Origin: Alphaproteobacteria bacterium | GTDB lineage: Bacteria > Pseudomonadota > Alphaproteobacteria > Micavibrionales > CSBR16-224 | DNA: 6,885 nucleotides | Direction of reading: 5' to 3' | Assembly: GCA_007116755.1 (NCBI GenBank) | Contig: SKHU01000104.1 | Location: forward strand, 1 to 6,885 | In this document: in pieces, positions 4,838-6,885 of the stretch | Layout: each line of letters opens with the position of its first letter | How positions within the stretch are numbered: position 1 is the first letter of the stretch | Position numbers and translations under genes: made by a program | Notes under the pieces: model-generated | What the model saw: the letters and a program-made list of their open reading frames with translations, nothing else | What the model was told of the DNA's origin: nothing | Database searches by the model: none

Positions 4838-6885
4838 ATGACGACACATACAGATGCTCCGTCGGAGAATATCTCCCCGATTGCAATTGAAGACGAAATG
4901 CAGGCCTCCTATCTCGATTACGCGATGAGCGTGATCGTCAGCCGCGCCCTGCCCGATGTGCGCGACGGTCTGAAACCCGTACACCGCCGCATCCTCTATG
5001 CGATGAAGGACGGCGGCTATGACAGCAGCAAACCTTATAAAAAATCTGCGCGGATTGTCGGTGACGTCATGGGTAAATACCACCCGCACGGCGACAGTGC
5101 CATTTATGATGCGATGGTGCGTATGGCACAGGATTTTTCAATGCGTCTGCCGCTGGTGGACGGTCAGGGGAACTTCGGGTCAATGGACGGCGATTCGCCT
5201 GCCGCGATGCGTTATACCGAAGCGCGTCTGGAAAAAGTCGCGGAAACGCTTTTGGACGATATTGATAAAGACACGGTCGATTTCTCCCCCAACTATGATG
5301 AATCGGTCTATGAGCCGCGCGTGCTGCCGGCACGTTTTCCGAATCTGCTGGTCAACGGCACGGGCGGCATTGCCGTCGGTATGGCGACGAATATCCCGCC
5401 GCACAATCTCGGCGAGATTATCGAAGGCTGTCTGGCGCTGATCGAAAACCCCGATCTGGGGCTGGAAGAGCTGATACAGATCATCCCCGGCCCCGATTTT
5501 CCGACAGGTGCGGAAATTCTCGGGCGCAACGGCATTCTCTCCGCCTATAACGGCGGGCGCGGTTCGGTTGTCGTGCGGTCGAAAACAAGCATCGAGACAA
5601 TGCGCGGCGATCGCGAGGCGATCATCGTGCACGAGATTCCCTTTCAGGTGAACAAATCGCGTCTGGTCGAGCGCATCGGCGAGGTGGCGCGCGAAAAAAT
5701 TATCGAAGGCATTTCCGCCCTGCGTGATGAAACCGACCGTGACGGCGTGCGCATTGTTATCGAGATCAAAAAAGACGCGATTGCCGATATCGTCCTCAAC
5801 CAGCTTTACAAACATACGCCGCTGCAAACCAGCTTCGGCTGCAATATGCTGGCGCTGCATCACGGCCGCCCGCAGATGATGAATCTGAAACAGATTCTGC
5901 AGGCGTTTTTAGAATTCCGCGAAGTGGTCATTACCCGCCGCACCGCCTATGAGCTGCGCCGGGCGCGTGAAAAGGCGCATACATTGGCGGGTCTGGCTGT
6001 CGCCGTTGTCAATATTGATGCGGTGATTGCGATTATCCGCAATGCGCCCGATCCGGCAACGGCACGGGAAAAGCTGCGCGAAAATCCGTGGCCGGCGGGC
6101 GATATTGCGCCGCTGATCGAGCTGGTCGCCGATCCCCAGCATATGCTGGAGGAAGACGGCACATACCGGCTTTCCGAAGATCAGGCCAAAGCCATTCTGG
6201 ATTTGCGCCTGCACCGTCTGACAGGGCTGGAGCGCGAAAAGATCGCTGCCGAACTCAAGGATATTACCGACCGCATCCGCGAATATCTGCATATCCTCTC
6301 GGATCGCGACAGGTTGCTGGACGTGATGCGCGGCGAATTGTTCGAGATCAAAGACAATTACGCCACGCCGCGCCGCACTGCGCTTTTGGAAAACGAATTC
6401 GAAGTGGATATCGAAGACCTGATCCAGCGCGAGGATATGGTCGTCACCGTCAGCCATGCCGGATACGTCAAACGCGTGCCGCTCTCCGCCTACCGCGCAC
6501 AGAAACGCGGCGGCAAGGGGCGCACAGGCATGAACACCAAAGACGAGGATTTCGTCACGCGGCTTTTTGTCGCCTCGACCCATACGCCGATGCTGCTGTT
6601 CACCTCGCGCGGGATCGTGCATAAAATGAAAGTCTATCAAATGCCGATCGGCACGCCGCAATCGCGCGGCAAGGCGTTTGTCAATCTGCTGCCGCTGGAA
6701 AAAGGCGAAACGATTTCCGTCGTCATGCCGCTGCCCGAGGATGAAGAGGCGTGGGATAATCTTGATGTCGTCTTTGCCACCTCGCACGGCACGATCCGCC
6801 GCAACACGCTGGAGGCGTTCCGCAATATCCGCAAAAACGGGCTGATCGCCATGAAGCTGGATGAAGAGGCGGGCGAAAAACTGAT
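4838..6885 (+). CDS. gyrA: DNA gyrase subunit A (partial, first 682 codons)
   Basis: GyrA is the DNA-breaking and rejoining subunit of gyrase (A2B2), which introduces negative supercoils using ATP hydrolysed by GyrB. The N-terminal core is complete: LPDVRDGLKPVHRRILYAM (38-56), the quinolone pocket HPHGDSAIYD (82-91), catalytic Tyr126 in AAMRYTE, and GTGGIAVGMATNIPPHN (174-190). The helical tower and exit gate follow, then the start of the C-terminal beta-pinwheel with the GyrA box QKRGGKG (555-561). That box separates it from ParC. Ser87 and Asp91, equivalent to E. coli Ser83 and Asp87, are unsubstituted, so no common quinolone-resistance change is present. The ATG at 4838 is the first start after an in-frame TGA at 4826-4828. 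The nearest Shine-Dalgarno-like AAAGG ends 13 bases upstream, an unusually long gap. The frame is open to the window edge, so the rest of the pinwheel (roughly 200 residues in a typical GyrA) is missing only because the window ends. Confidence 0.98.
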   Translation, partial: MTTHTDAPSENISPIAIEDEMQASYLDYAMSVIVSRALPDVRDGLKPVHRRILYAMKDGGYDSSKPYKKSARIVGDVMGKYHPHGDSAIYDAMVRMAQDFSMRLPLVDGQGNFGSMDGDSPAAMRYTEARLEKVAETLLDDIDKDTVDFSPNYDESVYEPRVLPARFPNLLVNGTGGIAVGMATNIPPHNLGEIIEGCLALIENPDLGLEELIQIIPGPDFPTGAEILGRNGILSAYNGGRGSVVVRSKTSIETMRGDREAIIVHEIPFQVNKSRLVERIGEVAREKIIEGISALRDETDRDGVRIVIEIKKDAIADIVLNQLYKHTPLQTSFGCNMLALHHGRPQMMNLKQILQAFLEFREVVITRRTAYELRRAREKAHTLAGLAVAVVNIDAVIAIIRNAPDPATAREKLRENPWPAGDIAPLIELVADPQHMLEEDGTYRLSEDQAKAILDLRLHRLTGLEREKIAAELKDITDRIREYLHILSDRDRLLDVMRGELFEIKDNYATPRRTALLENEFEVDIEDLIQREDMVVTVSHAGYVKRVPLSAYRAQKRGGKGRTGMNTKDEDFVTRLFVASTHTPMLLFTSRGIVHKMKVYQMPIGTPQSRGKAFVNLLPLEKGETISVVMPLPEDEEAWDNLDVVFATSHGTIRRNTLEAFRNIRKNGLIAMKLDEEAGEKL

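Noticed and set aside
5081..5110. Possible quinolone-resistance substitution in gyrA
   Set aside because: The Ser and Asp at the two main resistance positions (residues 87 and 91) are both the susceptible type.
5180..6787. Long - strand open frames opposite gyrA (5180-5863 and 5909-6787)
   Set aside because: The + strand frame here is unmistakable GyrA. These are antisense shadows rich in H, R and Q.

Overview
The window looks like ordinary chromosome from a moderately GC-rich proteobacterium, most likely an alphaproteobacterium. That assignment is inferred from the style of the GyrA and H+-pyrophosphatase proteins and was not tested by any search. The clear genes are, left to right: the last codons of an unidentified + strand gene with a strong intrinsic terminator (2-116); two - strand ankyrin-repeat genes (168-731 and 789-2372); a - strand membrane-bound pyrophosphatase, hppA (2521-4617); and the first 682 codons of DNA gyrase subunit A, gyrA (4838 to the right edge, + strand).

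The two ankyrin genes form a small transcription unit read right to left. A near-consensus sigma-70 promoter (2408-2435) lies just past the hppA terminator (2461-2490). The 527-residue gene comes first, and the 187-residue gene follows after 57 bases. Both proteins lack a signal peptide, membrane segments and any recognisable enzyme domain, so they look like cytosolic (or possibly secreted) binding scaffolds. This pair is the only accessory-looking part of the window. Its left end converges with the unidentified + strand gene, whose 13-bp hairpin and T-run end transcription coming from the left.

hppA and gyrA are divergent, separated by 220 bases that hold a plausible gyrA promoter and a short G/C inverted repeat. 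hppA carries the Lys and Thr of K+-independent proton pumps. gyrA has the catalytic tyrosine, unsubstituted quinolone-pocket residues and a GyrA box, so it is gyrase rather than topoisomerase IV. Both are housekeeping genes with no sign of damage.

I see no tRNA, rRNA, CRISPR array, insertion sequence or attachment site. The observations most worth following are in the ankyrin unit: a strong promoter-like sequence facing the wrong way between the two genes, a very basic Gln-rich tail and Gly/Tyr-rich loops in the large protein, and an in-frame 20-base direct repeat. I did not find convincing evidence of a new multi-gene system.
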